63,957 nucleotides of DNA from Acidilobaceae archaeon. GTDB taxonomy: Archaea > Thermoproteota > Thermoprotei_A > Sulfolobales > Acidilobaceae. Where the stretch lies: assembly GCA_027051095.1 (NCBI GenBank), contig JALUAM010000021.1, forward strand, positions 1-63,957, read 5' to 3'. Positions within the stretch are counted from its first letter, which is position 1; each line of letters starts with the position of its first letter. Shown here piece after piece: positions 24,167 through 32,490 of the stretch. The notes under the pieces are model-generated. The model did not search any database, had not been told where the DNA came from, and saw only the letters and a list, made by a program, of their open reading frames with translations. The position numbers and the translations under genes were made by a program.

Positions 24167-24601
24167 TCAGACAGAGATGCTTACGAACAGGAGGCTAGAG
24201 TACTTGCCTGCTATCCTCTGGAAGTCGGAAACTGTAAGGGCTTCGACACCCCTCTCAGAGAAATCTCCTCTCAGCATTATCTCGACTAGCCTCCTCTGCC
24301 AGGGCCCGCCGAGCACTACATACCTCGCGGGCCCCTTCCCGCCGGGCTTCTCATACCTTAGGACGACCGGTATCTTAACAAGCTTCCAGAAGTAGGGTGG
24401 CACGGCGTTGAGGAGCCTCTCTACTTCGGATTTATCCATGTGGTGTAGCTCTCCACTCTGAAGCCTAACCGACAGCCTCCCCTTAGACGCCTCGTAGAGG
24501 GTTACAGCCTCGGCGGGAAGGCTCGATCTCAGCTTTCTAGCGGAGTCTAGATACTTCTGCCTGATAAGGTCGCTGGCCGGCCTCCGCCGGCCCGTGTCCA
24601 C
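24167..24601 (-). CDS. DUF61 / UPF0216 family protein
   Basis: A 144-residue basic archaeal protein resembling the UPF0216 (DUF61) family, with the pattern RLSVRLQSGELHHMDKSEVERL followed by LVKIPVVLRYE and ARYVVLGGPW. It starts at GTG 24601, only 4 bp after the fibrillarin stop, so it is in the same operon. No enzymatic motif is evident. Its position next to fibrillarin and Nop5 suggests an RNA-related role, which is inference. Confidence 0.7.
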   Translation of the reverse strand: MDTGRRRPASDLIRQKYLDSARKLRSSLPAEAVTLYEASKGRLSVRLQSGELHHMDKSEVERLLNAVPPYFWKLVKIPVVLRYEKPGGKGPARYVVLGGPWQRRLVEIMLRGDFSERGVEALTVSDFQRIAGKYSSLLFVSISV

Positions 24602-24605
24602 AGCG

Positions 24606-25310
24606 CTACTTCCTCCTAAACCTGGCGTATATCATCGCGTGGTCTCTATCGAAGGGGTCTAGGTGGACCACGTCTACTATTTCGAAGCCTCCCTCCTTGA
24701 GGGTGTAGACCTCCTTCCTGTAGACCTCGCTGGGCTCTGTGGTGACGTCTATGCTCCTAGCCTTTATAGCTAGGAGCAGGTAGCCGTCATCCCTCAAGAA
24801 GAACTTTGCGTTCCTGACCACTATGTCGGCCTGCGTGGGCTGCGCTATGTCAGCGTAGAGGCCGTCTACTCCCTCTACTAGGTGTCTGTACTTTTCGGGG
24901 AACCTGGCGTCTGCTAGCACAGGGAATATGTTGCGCCTATCTCTCACAACGGTTAAGAGGTCCCTCATGACCCTCGGCGCGAATTCGACCCCATAGATCC
25001 GGCCCTTCTCGCCTATAATATCGCTTACATGGCTCGCCGTGGTGCCGCTGGCTATGCCCAGGTAGAGGATCCTATCGCCCTCCTTGATCGGAAGCTCTAT
25101 AAGCCCCTTCAGGAGTGCGGCGGCCAGCTTACTCCTATACGCATTCCACTCCCTGTACTCCACGCCCTCGTAGTTGAAGATCCTCTCCCCGTAGACCCTC
25201 TGACCCGGCACTAGGTTTTTGGTTGCTATCCTGAGGCTTCCGTCCTCTAGCTCGACCACGTAGACGCCCTTCCACTTGTCGTGCTCCCTGACGCTCACAA
25301 CCTCAACCAC
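24606..25310 (-). CDS. flpA: Fibrillarin-like rRNA/tRNA 2'-O-methyltransferase
   Basis: A 234-residue fibrillarin. The SAM-binding motif (LYLGIASGTTASHVSDI), VYGVE-like acidic loop (IYGVEFAPRV), DARFPEKY and the YADIAQPTQADI motif are all present. It methylates ribose 2'-OH in rRNA and tRNA, guided by C/D box sRNAs, in a complex with Nop5 and L7Ae. It starts at GTG 25310, 18 bp after the nop5 stop; the nop5-flpA order is the usual archaeal one. Confidence 0.97.
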   Translation of the reverse strand: MVEVVSVREHDKWKGVYVVELEDGSLRIATKNLVPGQRVYGERIFNYEGVEYREWNAYRSKLAAALLKGLIELPIKEGDRILYLGIASGTTASHVSDIIGEKGRIYGVEFAPRVMRDLLTVVRDRRNIFPVLADARFPEKYRHLVEGVDGLYADIAQPTQADIVVRNAKFFLRDDGYLLLAIKARSIDVTTEPSEVYRKEVYTLKEGGFEIVDVVHLDPFDRDHAMIYARFRRK

Positions 25311-25328
25311 GACTATGCACCCCCGTCT

Positions 25329-26585
25329 CTACCTCCTACCCCTACCTCTCCTCCTCCGGCCTCTTCTACCCCTCGCAGGCGCCGCGGGCTTCTCCGGAGC
25401 AGGCTTCCTCTTAGGAGGCTTCGCGTAGATCTTCTTAATCTCGGCTATCCTCCTCTCCAGCTCGGCCTTCAGCTTGTCTCCTATGAACCTACCTGTGAAG
25501 GCGTCAACTTTGGCTGCGATTGCGAGCTTTGCTGCCAGGGCCCTAGCGATCTTGCCTCTCTGCCATCTAGGGCTCCTATGTATGTGGGGATACTGGAATA
25601 TAACTCCGTGCTTGGGCGGCTTGCCGCCGGTCCTCAAGGCCCTGAATAGAGCCTTCTCCGCGCCTAGCACCTGTATCGTGCTTGCTGGAAGCCTTGCAAG
25701 CTTCTCAAGGCCCCCTGCAAGGCTTATAAGCCTAGCGCCAAGGAGGGGGCCCACCAGGGCTGTTATGTTGGGCGCCACCTCCTTCATGACCTGCTCTATG
25801 TAGCCTGTGAGGCTCCTCCTGAGCTGGTATAGCTGCCTGGTTATGTTGGCTAGGGTCCTGATGGCCTCTATGTCGAAGTCGCTCAGATCCGCTCCTATAC
25901 TCTGCCTGGCAGCCTCGGCTATCTTCCTAGCCTTTTCCTCCTTGAAGCCAAGCTCCACGAGCTTCTCGACCGTTATGTTCTCCCTGTGGCCCAGCTCGGA
26001 CACTATCTTAACGTAGTCCTCGTGCTCCCTGACTAGGTCGTTCAGCTCGGGGAAGTGGACGCTGTACCACTCCCTCAGCCTGGCGACGAAGAGGTTTATA
26101 GTCCTGTCGATGTCGTCTATAGCCCTGATCGCCTGAGCCGCTAGCAGGTCCCTCTTCTGCGCTGCACCCCTCAGCTTTCTCCTCGTATATTCAACGTTGA
26201 GCTCGTAGAGCCAGGAGAACAGCTCCTCCTCAGTCTTGGCGAACTCCTTCTCGAGGGCTATGGAGAATAGCCTTTCACGTGCGAGGAAGGCAGGCGTGTT
26301 GCCGGGCTCTACCTTCACGTTGAAGCCTAGCTTAGACACACTTCTAGCCTCCTCGTCATCCTCGACTACTACCTCTGTCACGCCCATCTCCTTAAGCTTC
26401 TCCAGCAGTCTCTGGGCGGCCGCAGTGAGCGAGCCCTCCTCGACCTTCATAGCCTCTGCGACCGCCTCGTCTATACTCCTGGGCGCAAGCTCATACTCTA
26501 TAACCCTGCCGTCGGAGTCTACGGCGAACACTCCTATAGGCAGGTCGACTAGGTACACTCTCCTATCATCCCCTCCCTCGGTCAA
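25329..26585 (-). CDS. nop5: Nop5 (Nop56/58) C/D box sRNP core protein
   Basis: A 418-residue Nop domain protein: N-terminal fibrillarin-binding domain, central coiled coil, and Nop domain with the RNA/L7Ae-binding signature (GPLLGARLISLAGGLEKLA, then KHGVIFQYPHIHRSPRWQRG). The C-terminus is a very basic Lys/Pro/Arg tail typical of the family. It bridges fibrillarin and L7Ae in the box C/D methylation complex. It starts at TTG 26585 and heads the nop5-flpA-DUF61 operon. Confidence 0.96.
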   Translation of the reverse strand: MTEGGDDRRVYLVDLPIGVFAVDSDGRVIEYELAPRSIDEAVAEAMKVEEGSLTAAAQRLLEKLKEMGVTEVVVEDDEEARSVSKLGFNVKVEPGNTPAFLARERLFSIALEKEFAKTEEELFSWLYELNVEYTRRKLRGAAQKRDLLAAQAIRAIDDIDRTINLFVARLREWYSVHFPELNDLVREHEDYVKIVSELGHRENITVEKLVELGFKEEKARKIAEAARQSIGADLSDFDIEAIRTLANITRQLYQLRRSLTGYIEQVMKEVAPNITALVGPLLGARLISLAGGLEKLARLPASTIQVLGAEKALFRALRTGGKPPKHGVIFQYPHIHRSPRWQRGKIARALAAKLAIAAKVDAFTGRFIGDKLKAELERRIAEIKKIYAKPPKRKPAPEKPAAPARGRRGRRRRGRGRR

Positions 26586-26649
26586 AGCCTGCCACCCCCC
26601 GCCCTACCTCCTTCCTTGGTTGAAGGATACAGGGTAATTAGCGTATTCG

Positions 26650-26728
26650 GGGGCGGCTCTGAGACTGGTGTCACTCGCCACCCCCAGAGGGTCGGCAATA
26701 CCAGCCTTCTTCACAGCCGCCCCGCAGA
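26650..26728 (-). ncRNA. Candidate small RNA bounded by a 9-bp inverted repeat, with a well-placed TATA box
   Basis: GGGGCGGCT (26650-26658) and AGCCGCCCC (26715-26723) are perfect complements enclosing 56 nt. Within the loop CTGGT/ACCAG and GCC-ACCC/GGGT-GGC can extend the fold, giving a long hairpin with internal loops. On the minus strand ctttaaaagg (26748-26757) lies 26 bases before position 26728, exactly where a TATA box should be. The segment sits between divergent nop5 and SDR genes. It fits no guide-RNA class that I can confirm. Confidence 0.45.
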
Positions 26729-26768
26729 ATCTAGGCCTCCCCCTGGGCCTTTTAAAGCGGGGTCTGCT

Positions 26769-27545
26769 GTGTCCTGCGCCGGCCTCGTGCTAGGGGGTAG
26801 CCGAGGGCTTGGCTTTCATGCGGCTCGGGCGATAGCCTCGATCGGTTGCAACGTCGCGATCACGGCTAGAGGCGGCGAGGGTCTGGATAGGGCCGCTGAA
26901 GCCATTAGAAGCGTGTTCCCCGTAGAGGTCGTAGCTCTCCGGGCAGACCATTCGAGGGAGGGCTCTGTGGAGAGGGTTGTGAGCGAGGTCCTGAGGCTAT
27001 GGGGTGCTATAGACTACGTGGTCGCGGCTTACGGGAACATAAGCAGGGAGCCTCTGGAGCTGCACGAGGCAGAGTGGAGAGACTGGATCGAGGCGGCAGC
27101 GCTTTACATAGCTTCGACGGGCGAACTCTTCAAGAGCCTGATAAGGCTTAACCCCTCGAAGGCAACCGTGATATTAATCTCTAGCTTCTCCGTGCCCGAG
27201 CCCATGTCACCCCTAGTAGTATCCGATGCTGCTAGAGCGGCGCTCTCGAGGATAGTCAGGGTCGCCGCCCGCCGCTACCCCTCGAAGCTCAGGCCCATCC
27301 TACTGCTTGTCGGCAGCTTCCCCACGCCGGGCGCCATGGAGACTATATCGCGGCTGGCCTCTAAGAGGGGGGTCGAACCAGAGGACCTATGGAGGAGAGA
27401 GGTCGAGGCGAGGAGCCCTTTGGGCAGGGCTGGCAGGCTCGAGGAGTTCGAGCGCATGATAGTGTTGTTGCTCAGGAGCCCTGAGTACCTGGCGGGGGCC
27501 TCGATACTGTTCGACGGGTCCTCGTCCAGGATCGCCTGGCCTTAA
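26769..27545 (+). CDS. Short-chain dehydrogenase/reductase family protein without the YxxxK motif
   Basis: The Rossmann nucleotide motif VLGGSRGLGFHAARAI is near the N-terminus and the fold continues to a typical SDR C-terminus (SPEYLAGASILFDGSS). The strand-5 serines are present (ILISSFS), but the expected Tyr-x-x-x-Lys is replaced (VVSDAARAAL), so normal SDR catalysis is doubtful. I chose GTG 26769, just before the first strand, over upstream starts that overlap a candidate RNA on the other strand; a GTG at 26787 is also possible but would clip the first strand. Confidence 0.78.
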   Translation: MSCAGLVLGGSRGLGFHAARAIASIGCNVAITARGGEGLDRAAEAIRSVFPVEVVALRADHSREGSVERVVSEVLRLWGAIDYVVAAYGNISREPLELHEAEWRDWIEAAALYIASTGELFKSLIRLNPSKATVILISSFSVPEPMSPLVVSDAARAALSRIVRVAARRYPSKLRPILLLVGSFPTPGAMETISRLASKRGVEPEDLWRREVEARSPLGRAGRLEEFERMIVLLLRSPEYLAGASILFDGSSSRIAWP

Positions 27546-27607
27546 CGGGTATTATCGGAGCACGCCCCGGTTAAGGGCTGCAGCCCACGAGGCATCTCGC
27601 GGGGGCT

Positions 27608-27841
27608 ATGGATCCCAGAAGCGTGGAGGCGCTCAGGGTCTTAGCCTCCATGGGCCCTCTAAGCTTGGAAGAGGCGCTGGAGATCATAAAATTCATGGTA
27701 CGCGACGTCGGCGACGCCTGGGGGGTGCTAGAGGATCTGAGGAAAACCGGCCTTATAGTGGTGCGTGAGGGGCTAGTCTATGTAGATAGGAGGGGGGTCG
27801 AGATATTGAGAAGGACTCTAAAGGAGCGTAGAGGCCCCTAG
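27608..27841 (+). CDS. Small protein resembling a winged-helix domain
   Basis: A 77-residue charged protein with a predicted helix-helix-helix-wing layout: LRVLASMGPLSLEEALEIIKF, then a recognition-like helix and a short hairpin (LIVVREGLVYVDRRG). A DNA-binding role is plausible but the match is generic. ATG start. It ends one base before the convergent aKMT gene. Confidence 0.55.
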   Translation: MDPRSVEALRVLASMGPLSLEEALEIIKFMVRDVGDAWGVLEDLRKTGLIVVREGLVYVDRRGVEILRRTLKERRGP

Positions 27842-28390
27842 CTACTTGTCCGACTTGCCAATCACGTATAGGTATAGAGTTTTCTGCCAGACGCCCTCAG
27901 TCTGCACAGTTTTAACAGGCTCCCAGCCCGGTATTGGGAAGTCCAAGGTCACTATCCTGGTGCCGGGCCTAAGCTCCCGCTTAAGCTTGGGCTTAAGCGC
28001 CTCGTTAACGCTCGTGAGGAGGTACATATAAATTGCTGTCGCCTCGCTGAGGTTTATCTTGAAGAAGTCGCCCTCTATGACCTGGACCCTATCTGCTACC
28101 CCCTCTTTCTTAGCCCTCCTCCTAGTCTCCTCTGCCAGCTCCTTTCTCAGCTCCACGCAGACAACCTTCTTGACCGGGAATCTCTTCGCGGCCTCGACGA
28201 CTACCCGCCCGTCGCCGCAGCCTAAGTCGTAGAACACGTCGTCCTCTTTTAGGTCTAGGAGCTTGAACACCGCGGGTAGGACCTCGCTACGAGTGGGAAC
28301 GAAGGGTACCAGGGGATTGCCTCCTAAGGCCACACTAAGCCACCCTAAATCTAAGTCTCCCCAGGGATCAAGATCTTCATTACCGGTCAA
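27842..28390 (-). CDS. aKMT-type protein lysine methyltransferase
   Basis: A 182-residue class I SAM-dependent methyltransferase. It closely follows the crenarchaeal aKMT pattern: FVPTRSEVLPAV near the start, SAM motif VFYDLGCGDGRVVVEAAKRF, VCVELRKE, GDFFKINLSEATAIYMYLLTSVNE, KPKLKRELRPGTRIV and a final YLYVIGKSDK. aKMT of Sulfolobus is a broad lysine methyltransferase acting on chromatin proteins such as Cren7 and on many others. A TATA-like cctaaaatag (minus strand, 28436-28445) precedes the start. Confidence 0.88.
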   Translation of the reverse strand: MTGNEDLDPWGDLDLGWLSVALGGNPLVPFVPTRSEVLPAVFKLLDLKEDDVFYDLGCGDGRVVVEAAKRFPVKKVVCVELRKELAEETRRRAKKEGVADRVQVIEGDFFKINLSEATAIYMYLLTSVNEALKPKLKRELRPGTRIVTLDFPIPGWEPVKTVQTEGVWQKTLYLYVIGKSDK

Positions 28391-28472
28391 CGCTTAAACC
28401 CTCCCGCGCATCCTGCGTTTACCTGCAGACACCACTATTTTAGGCTATGGAGGCGGGGGCTTAAGCTGAGCT

Positions 28473-29666
28473 TTAGCTGGAGGCTTCGCCGCCTTGCTCC
28501 CTGCCGCGTCTCCTGATCTCCTCTACCTCGCCTCTCGGCAGGGTCCACGAGGGGGGCTCGGGTATCACGCCGCGAGGCCTGAAGTATATCACTGCTAGCA
28601 TGAGCAGGGCTATCAGCATGTACTCCAGCGCGTTGGCGAAATACCCCTCATCTATGCCTAGGACCTCTAGGGGGAGCAGCCTGGCTATGTCGTCCTTGTA
28701 GATTCTTATCGGGCCTATGACCATGGCGCCCACTATTATTGTAGCCAATGCTATACCCCTATTGCTGGACATGCCTCCGAGTATCATGAGGGCCCAGGGC
28801 CAGAAGGTCCAGAGCACCCTGTCGAAGATTGACTGGGCAGCGACGCTACTGCCCCCTAGCCAGGGGTTAAGGCTGTACACTAAACCAGCTAGGGCTGCTA
28901 GGGCGCCGCCTATAATCATGGCGTCTCTCCTCACAGATGCTATGTTCTTGCCGACGGCTCTTGCAGAGTCCTCGTCGTCTCTCACGGCCCTGAGCAGCCT
29001 CCCGCTGGGCGAGTTATAGAATAGCTCCATGTAGACGTATACTGCCGCGGCTACCAGAACCGTGAAGATCGTGGCAGCCAGCGTGGGGTCAGGCGCCCAT
29101 GCGAAGAGCCTTGGCTTGAAGAGGCCGACAGTCGGAGTAGCACCCATTACCTGGGGGGTGTAGGTGGCTAGCACCCTTATGCCCTCGCTGGCCGTCAGGA
29201 GCATTATGGCAAGGTACTCCCCTCTAAGCCTTAGGGCGGGGTACGATGCTATGTAGCCCAGCAGGCCTCCAAGAGCCAGGGAGAGGATTATCCCCACGAG
29301 TAGCATTAGTAGGGCGATTAGGGGCGACTGAGGGAGGAATTCGTTGTTTATTATCGTCAGCGTCTTCTCGTTGTTACCCAGCACGAGGTCGTCCACCATC
29401 CCAAGGCTGGGCTCTACAGGCTCACCGGTTATCCTAGCCACGTCGTCGGGCCCAAGGAACCCTGTGAGGATGGCTGCCGCCACGACTAGATGCGCTACAA
29501 GGTTGCCCACTACTATGCCGCCGACAGCGAAGAACATGGCGTGGCCGAAGTCTGGTATGCCTGTCATGCCGGCCTTCACGTTGAGCGCACTCGTCAATAT
29601 ATAGTATACCGCCGCAAACGCTATGATCTGCTCCGCGACCGTCACTATAGATTCTAAGCTAACCAC
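28473..29666 (-). CDS. livM: Branched-chain-type ABC transporter permease LivM
   Basis: A 397-residue LivM-type permease with about nine membrane spans and the signature region LRLRGEYLAIMLLTASEGIRVL followed by GRLLRAVRDDEDSARAVGKN, the cytoplasmic coupling loop that meets the ATPases. The C-terminus is a charged cytoplasmic tail. It starts at GTG 29666, overlapping livH by 8 bp, and is the last gene of the operon. It imports branched-chain amino acids or related amides; the exact substrate is not readable from sequence. Confidence 0.92.
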   Translation of the reverse strand: MVSLESIVTVAEQIIAFAAVYYILTSALNVKAGMTGIPDFGHAMFFAVGGIVVGNLVAHLVVAAAILTGFLGPDDVARITGEPVEPSLGMVDDLVLGNNEKTLTIINNEFLPQSPLIALLMLLVGIILSLALGGLLGYIASYPALRLRGEYLAIMLLTASEGIRVLATYTPQVMGATPTVGLFKPRLFAWAPDPTLAATIFTVLVAAAVYVYMELFYNSPSGRLLRAVRDDEDSARAVGKNIASVRRDAMIIGGALAALAGLVYSLNPWLGGSSVAAQSIFDRVLWTFWPWALMILGGMSSNRGIALATIIVGAMVIGPIRIYKDDIARLLPLEVLGIDEGYFANALEYMLIALLMLAVIYFRPRGVIPEPPSWTLPRGEVEEIRRRGREQGGEASS

Positions 29667-30741
29667 TCCTAGCCACCCCCCTCCTAAGCCTAGCTAGTAT
29701 ACCCCTACCCCTCCTGCCTGTGACGAGGCCTGCAAGACCCTCGGGGAAGAAGAGCAGCGTGAGCCCTACTGCAAGCATCGACAAGGCCTTGTTGTATTTA
29801 ATTATGACGCCTAGGCCTGTTAGCTGCTGGAGAAGGAAGGCGCCGTAGACCTCTATCACGCCTATTAGGAACCCGCCGCCGAGGCCCCCGAAGACGTTGT
29901 TGATGCCGCCGACTACGCTGCCCGCGAAGGCGCTGACTACTATCTCGTCCGCGGGTGACGTGGCGCTTATAGGCTTAAGCGCCGCTGTGTCTGCCGCAAA
30001 GAGCATTATAAAACCTGCTATCCCGGCTGTAGCACCGCCTATAGCCCATGCCAGAGCGTAGATCGCCTCGACGTTTATCCCCAGGACAGACGCCAGGGAG
30101 GGGTTCTCTATTGCGGCTCTCATCTTAACGCCTATCATAGTCTTAAATAGCAGTAGGTAGAGTAGGACAGCTATTAGTATGGAACTTAGAAGAGAGAATA
30201 GGAAGACTCCCCTGTAACCCTCGATTCTAATATCGTAAGACGACATGTCCATGCTTGTGGACGAGAGCGCTATGCTGTCCAGTAGGGGCTTCACGTAGGA
30301 GTGAGTGTTGTAGAGTGTTAAGAGAGCTAGCAACAGGAAATCATAGGCCAGGGTCGCTATCATCAGCTTGAGAAAGTCGGCTCCTCTTCTCAAAAGAGGC
30401 CTTATGATGACGTAATACTCGAAGAGAGTTGCGAGTGTTGTTGCTATCACTGCTGCCGAGAGCCCGGCCAAGTATACATACAGCGGGTATGGTATCCTGA
30501 CTGAGAGGCCCAGCACCTCCCTTTCCTCGAAGCTATACTCTAACCCGCCCTTAGAGACCAGGACTCCTATGGCTGTTGCAGCGGCATAGGAGCCCACGAG
30601 GGCTATCCGTGCGTGGGCGAAGTTGAACACCTTAGTGGTCATATACGTCAACGTTATGCCTAGGCTTAGCATAGCTATAACGCTTGAGTATATAACCATG
30701 TTTACAGCTACTATGGGGTCGAAGAGTGCCACACCGTTCAC
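29659..30741 (-). CDS. livH: Branched-chain-type ABC transporter permease LivH
   Basis: A 360-residue LivH-type permease with eight or more spans. The coupling loop GVKMRAAIENPSLASVLGINVEAIYALAWAIGG is typical. N-terminal region SLGITLTYMTTKVFNFAHARI matches the family start. The C-terminus ends in a basic cytoplasmic tail. It starts at GTG 30741, overlapping the livF stop by 4 bp, which indicates coupled translation. It forms the membrane channel with LivM. Confidence 0.92.
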   Translation of the reverse strand: MNGVALFDPIVAVNMVIYSSVIAMLSLGITLTYMTTKVFNFAHARIALVGSYAAATAIGVLVSKGGLEYSFEEREVLGLSVRIPYPLYVYLAGLSAAVIATTLATLFEYYVIIRPLLRRGADFLKLMIATLAYDFLLLALLTLYNTHSYVKPLLDSIALSSTSMDMSSYDIRIEGYRGVFLFSLLSSILIAVLLYLLLFKTMIGVKMRAAIENPSLASVLGINVEAIYALAWAIGGATAGIAGFIMLFAADTAALKPISATSPADEIVVSAFAGSVVGGINNVFGGLGGGFLIGVIEVYGAFLLQQLTGLGVIIKYNKALSMLAVGLTLLFFPEGLAGLVTGRRGRGILARLRRGVARSG

Positions 30742-31460
30742 CCCAGGCCGAGATACATCCTCGCTAGGTCCTCCCGCGCCATTAACTCCTTCGCGTCGCC
30801 GTCAAACACTACCCTGCCGTTGACTACAAGGACGCCTTTATGACCGATCTCTAGGCCGGCTTTCACGTTCTGCTCTACTAGCACGACAGTGTAGCCCTGC
30901 TCGTTAAGCGTCTTCACGTAGCCTAAGACCTCTCTGGCCAGCTTGGGAGAGAGCCCTGCAGTCGGCTCGTCTATCAGAAACACTTTGGGCTTCCTAATGA
31001 CGCCTATAGCCATGGCCAGCATCTGCCTCTCACCGCCGCTGAGGGTGCCCGCCTTCTGGTCCAGCCTCTCCCTAAGCCTCGGGAACATCTCGAAGACCTC
31101 TGCTAGCCTCTCCTCGAAGACGCTGGAGGGCAGGTCGTAGCCTGCTAGCTTTAAGTTCTCTCTAACGGTGAGGCCTGCGAATACGTTCTCCAACTGGAAT
31201 ATGAAGGCCATGCCCAGCTGCGCTCTCTTGTGCGGCGGCAGCCTGGTTATGTCGCGGCCTTCGAAGAGCACCCTGCCCTTGTAGACCTTGGTGAGGCCGA
31301 ATAGGGTCTTGAGCAGGGTGCTCTTCCCCGCGCCGTTAGGGCCTACTATCACGGTTATCTTTCCGCGGGGTATCTCAAGGTTGACGTCGAAGAGAGCCTG
31401 TAGGTCGCCGTACCCCGCGCTAAGGTCCTCAACCACTATGATGCTATCATCACCCGCCAA
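30738..31460 (-). CDS. livF: Branched-chain-type ABC transporter ATPase LivF
   Basis: A 240-residue ABC ATPase with Walker A (GPNGAGKST), Q-loop, the signature LSGGERQMLAMA, Walker B (VFLIDEPTAGLSP) and switch histidine region VVLVEQN, where LivF-type proteins carry Gln. The compact length and AGLSPK motif mark the LivF half. It starts at TTG 31460, 4 bp after livG. With LivG it powers import. Confidence 0.93.
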   Translation of the reverse strand: MAGDDSIIVVEDLSAGYGDLQALFDVNLEIPRGKITVIVGPNGAGKSTLLKTLFGLTKVYKGRVLFEGRDITRLPPHKRAQLGMAFIFQLENVFAGLTVRENLKLAGYDLPSSVFEERLAEVFEMFPRLRERLDQKAGTLSGGERQMLAMAIGVIRKPKVFLIDEPTAGLSPKLAREVLGYVKTLNEQGYTVVLVEQNVKAGLEIGHKGVLVVNGRVVFDGDAKELMAREDLARMYLGLG

Positions 31461-31464
31461 GGCA

Positions 31465-32253
31465 TCACCCCCCCAGGTAGCTCTCCAGGACGGCCTTGTC
31501 TGTGAGAACTTTCTCTGGGGGCCCCTCGCTTATGACCCTACCCATGTTCATAGCGTAGACATAGTCAACGTATTTGGACACCAAGCCTATTCTATGCTCT
31601 ACGACAAGGAATGTTATGCCTCTCTCGTTGGCAAGGCTCCTAAGCCTCTCAAATATCGAGTCAGCTAGCACAGGGTTCACGCCGGCGGCTGGCTCGTCCA
31701 TGATGATAGTGTCTGCCCCCCTCATTATCGCCCTGGCTATCTCAAGAAGCTTCATCTGCCCGCCGCTGAGCTCCGACGCCCTGACATCCCATTTATCTTC
31801 GAGGCCGACCCACCTCAGCACTTCGAAGGCCCTAGCAGTTATCCTCTTCTCAAAGGGCCTCCATAGCCCCCTAGTGAACGCCGCGAGGAACCTATTTTCG
31901 CCCGGATTCCCGTCCACCGATACCAAGAGGTTCTCCAGGACGGTTAAGTTTGTGAACGGCCTGGGTATCTGGAACGTCCTGGCTATGCCCAGCTTAGCCC
32001 TTTCGTGGGCCGGGAGCCTGGTTATATCGCGCCCCTTGTAGTAGACTCTGCCGGCATCCGGCTCTATGAAGCCTGTGATGACGTTGACAAGAGTCGACTT
32101 ACCGCTCCCATTAGGTCCTATCAGCAGGGTTACCTTACCTCTGGGAATCCTTATGGTCACTCCGTCGAGAGCTACTATGCCGCCAAACCTCTTCACAACG
32201 TTATCAGCTACTAGCACGTACTCGCCCCTCTCGCTACCTCCCCCTGTAGTCAC
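31465..32253 (-). CDS. livG: Branched-chain-type ABC transporter ATPase LivG
   Basis: A 262-residue ABC ATPase with Walker A (GPNGSGKST), the LivG-type insert containing NLTVLENLLVSV and a basic stretch, the signature LSGGQMKLLEIARA, Walker B (TIIMDEPAAGVNP) and the switch histidine (VVEHR). It starts at GTG 32253; a later GTG nearer the first conserved strand is possible. It is separated from the binding-protein gene by a 227-bp gap that holds hairpins and may have its own promoter. Confidence 0.93.
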   Translation of the reverse strand: MTTGGGSERGEYVLVADNVVKRFGGIVALDGVTIRIPRGKVTLLIGPNGSGKSTLVNVITGFIEPDAGRVYYKGRDITRLPAHERAKLGIARTFQIPRPFTNLTVLENLLVSVDGNPGENRFLAAFTRGLWRPFEKRITARAFEVLRWVGLEDKWDVRASELSGGQMKLLEIARAIMRGADTIIMDEPAAGVNPVLADSIFERLRSLANERGITFLVVEHRIGLVSKYVDYVYAMNMGRVISEGPPEKVLTDKAVLESYLGG

Positions 32254-32290
32254 TGTGCAGCCCTAGGAGGGAGAGCATACCCTCGATAAC

Positions 32291-32338
32291 TTAACCTTTT
32301 CCCGTGGGCTAATGGACGGGCTACGAGGAAAGGTTAAT
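32291..32338. repeat. Inverted repeat between the binding-protein gene and livG
   Basis: TTAACCTTTTCC (32291-32302) and GGAAAGGTTAA (32328-32338) pair over about 11 bp with one bulged base and a 25-nt loop. The right arm continues into GGTTAATAACC (32332-32342), itself palindromic. On the minus strand the left arm includes ggttaagttat, placed to act as a TATA box for livG (start 32253). It could be an operator of a secondary promoter or an mRNA structure. Confidence 0.4.
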
Positions 32339-32422
32339 AACCGGGATAATCGTGTGCACCGGGGCGAGCGCCGCTTGATTTTAGCTATGCGAAGCTAGAG
32401 GACGGGTCAAAGCGTGATAAAA

Positions 32423-32490
32423 GGGAGGGTAGGAACTTTAAGAATAACTTAAAAAACGATATTAAAAGTTTAGTTTGAGGCTACCCTCCC
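32423..32490 (-). terminator. Long hairpin at the 3' end of the binding-protein gene
   Basis: CTACCCTCCC (32481-32490, containing the stop codon of the binding-protein gene on the minus strand) pairs perfectly with GGGAGGGTAG (32423-32432) across a 48-nt AT-rich loop that contains TTTTTT. After the stem the minus-strand transcript runs into TTTTATC. This could terminate or stabilise the binding-protein mRNA, giving more binding protein than membrane parts. Confidence 0.5.

Noticed and set aside
26616-26768. Longer N-terminus for the SDR protein
   Set aside because: The extra residues are low in structure and overlap the candidate RNA on the other strand; the Rossmann strand begins only after 26769.
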